In this document: positions 6,673-6,730 of the stretch, piece by piece
Position numbering within the stretch: position 1 is the stretch's first letter
Layout of the letters: every line of letters starts with the position of its first letter
Origin: an uncultured bacterium
GTDB lineage: Bacteria; Actinomycetota; Aquicultoria; SKW223
Assembly: GCA_938042205.1 (NCBI GenBank)
Contig: CALIRS010000007.1
Span: 1 to 6,730 of the forward strand
Direction: 5' to 3'
Length of the DNA: 6,730 nucleotides
Translations under genes and position numbers: made by a program
The notes under the pieces: model-generated
Seen by the model: only the letters and a program-made list of their open reading frames with translations
Database searches by the model: none
Told to the model about the DNA's origin: nothing

Positions 6673-6730
6673 ATATTAACCTTAGGTTGCCACGCGAGAA
6701 GATGATTGTGTTTACAGGAGTTTCCGGTTC
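6673..6730. repeat. Right arm of the inverted repeat, ending at the window edge
   Basis: The last 58 bases repeat the 5' part of uvrA in opposite orientation without one mismatch. Read on the plus strand they encode INLRLPREKMIVFTGVSGS of UvrA in frame, but with no start codon or ribosome binding site for a UvrA-like protein in front. The lack of any third-position difference argues against an old paralogue. The pattern is typical of a fold-back chimera at a contig end; a real inverted duplication cannot be excluded. Confidence 0.95.

Noticed and set aside
6673..6730. Start of a second, divergent uvrA-like or ABC ATPase gene on the plus strand
   Set aside because: The segment is identical at every base to uvrA, with no synonymous differences, and lacks a start codon and ribosome binding site. 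An inverted copy or chimera explains it better than a paralogue.
1..6730. CRISPR array, insertion sequence, prophage or toxin-antitoxin system
   Set aside because: No regularly spaced repeats, transposase, integrase or paired small genes are visible; nearly all of the window is taken by conserved housekeeping genes.

Overview
The window reads as a low-GC (about 40% by eye) bacterial chromosome segment. All identifiable genes lie on the minus strand, so transcription runs from high to low coordinates. In transcription order they are uvrA, uvrC, an O6-alkylguanine-DNA alkyltransferase (ogt/MGMT family), rapZ, and what looks like the first dozen codons of whiA cut by the left edge. A uvrA-uvrC group upstream of rapZ and whiA resembles the arrangement familiar from Clostridia and some deep-branching or uncultured bacterial phyla. 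I cannot name the phylum from the sequence alone. uvrB is not in the window, and yvcK, often between rapZ and whiA, is missing.

The main result is in the alkyltransferase. A standard reading stops at a TGA after 124 codons, exactly where the catalytic cysteine of the PCHR motif belongs. The same frame continues past the TGA with HRVV and the rest of a normal MGMT C-terminus to a TAA at 1454, giving 157 residues with selenocysteine at position 125. A hairpin with a GGG apical loop begins 16 nt after the TGA and fits the bacterial SECIS layout. The best reading is a selenocysteine-containing alkyltransferase that a standard gene caller would truncate. Using selenocysteine in a suicide enzyme is chemically striking, because each repair consumes one residue.

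Layout from left to right: 1-38 start of a probable whiA; 39-245 non-coding with a possible promoter; 246-1136 rapZ; 1137-1453 a 317-bp AT-rich gap with no convincing gene; 1454-1927 ogt with Sec; 1924-3732 uvrC, whose TGA stop overlaps the ogt start by 4 nt; 3736-6597 uvrA, with a TTG start, a clear ribosome binding site and a TATAAT box upstream; 6598-6672 uvrA leader; 6673-6730 an inverted exact copy of 58 bp from the 5' part of uvrA, running off the window end. That copy is more likely a fold-back assembly or amplification chimera than biology.

UvrA and UvrC act in nucleotide excision repair of bulky lesions, and Ogt directly reverses O6-alkylguanine. The three genes are tightly packed and probably form one DNA-repair transcription unit. 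RapZ and WhiA belong to a separate regulatory and envelope-metabolism group and may have their own promoters.
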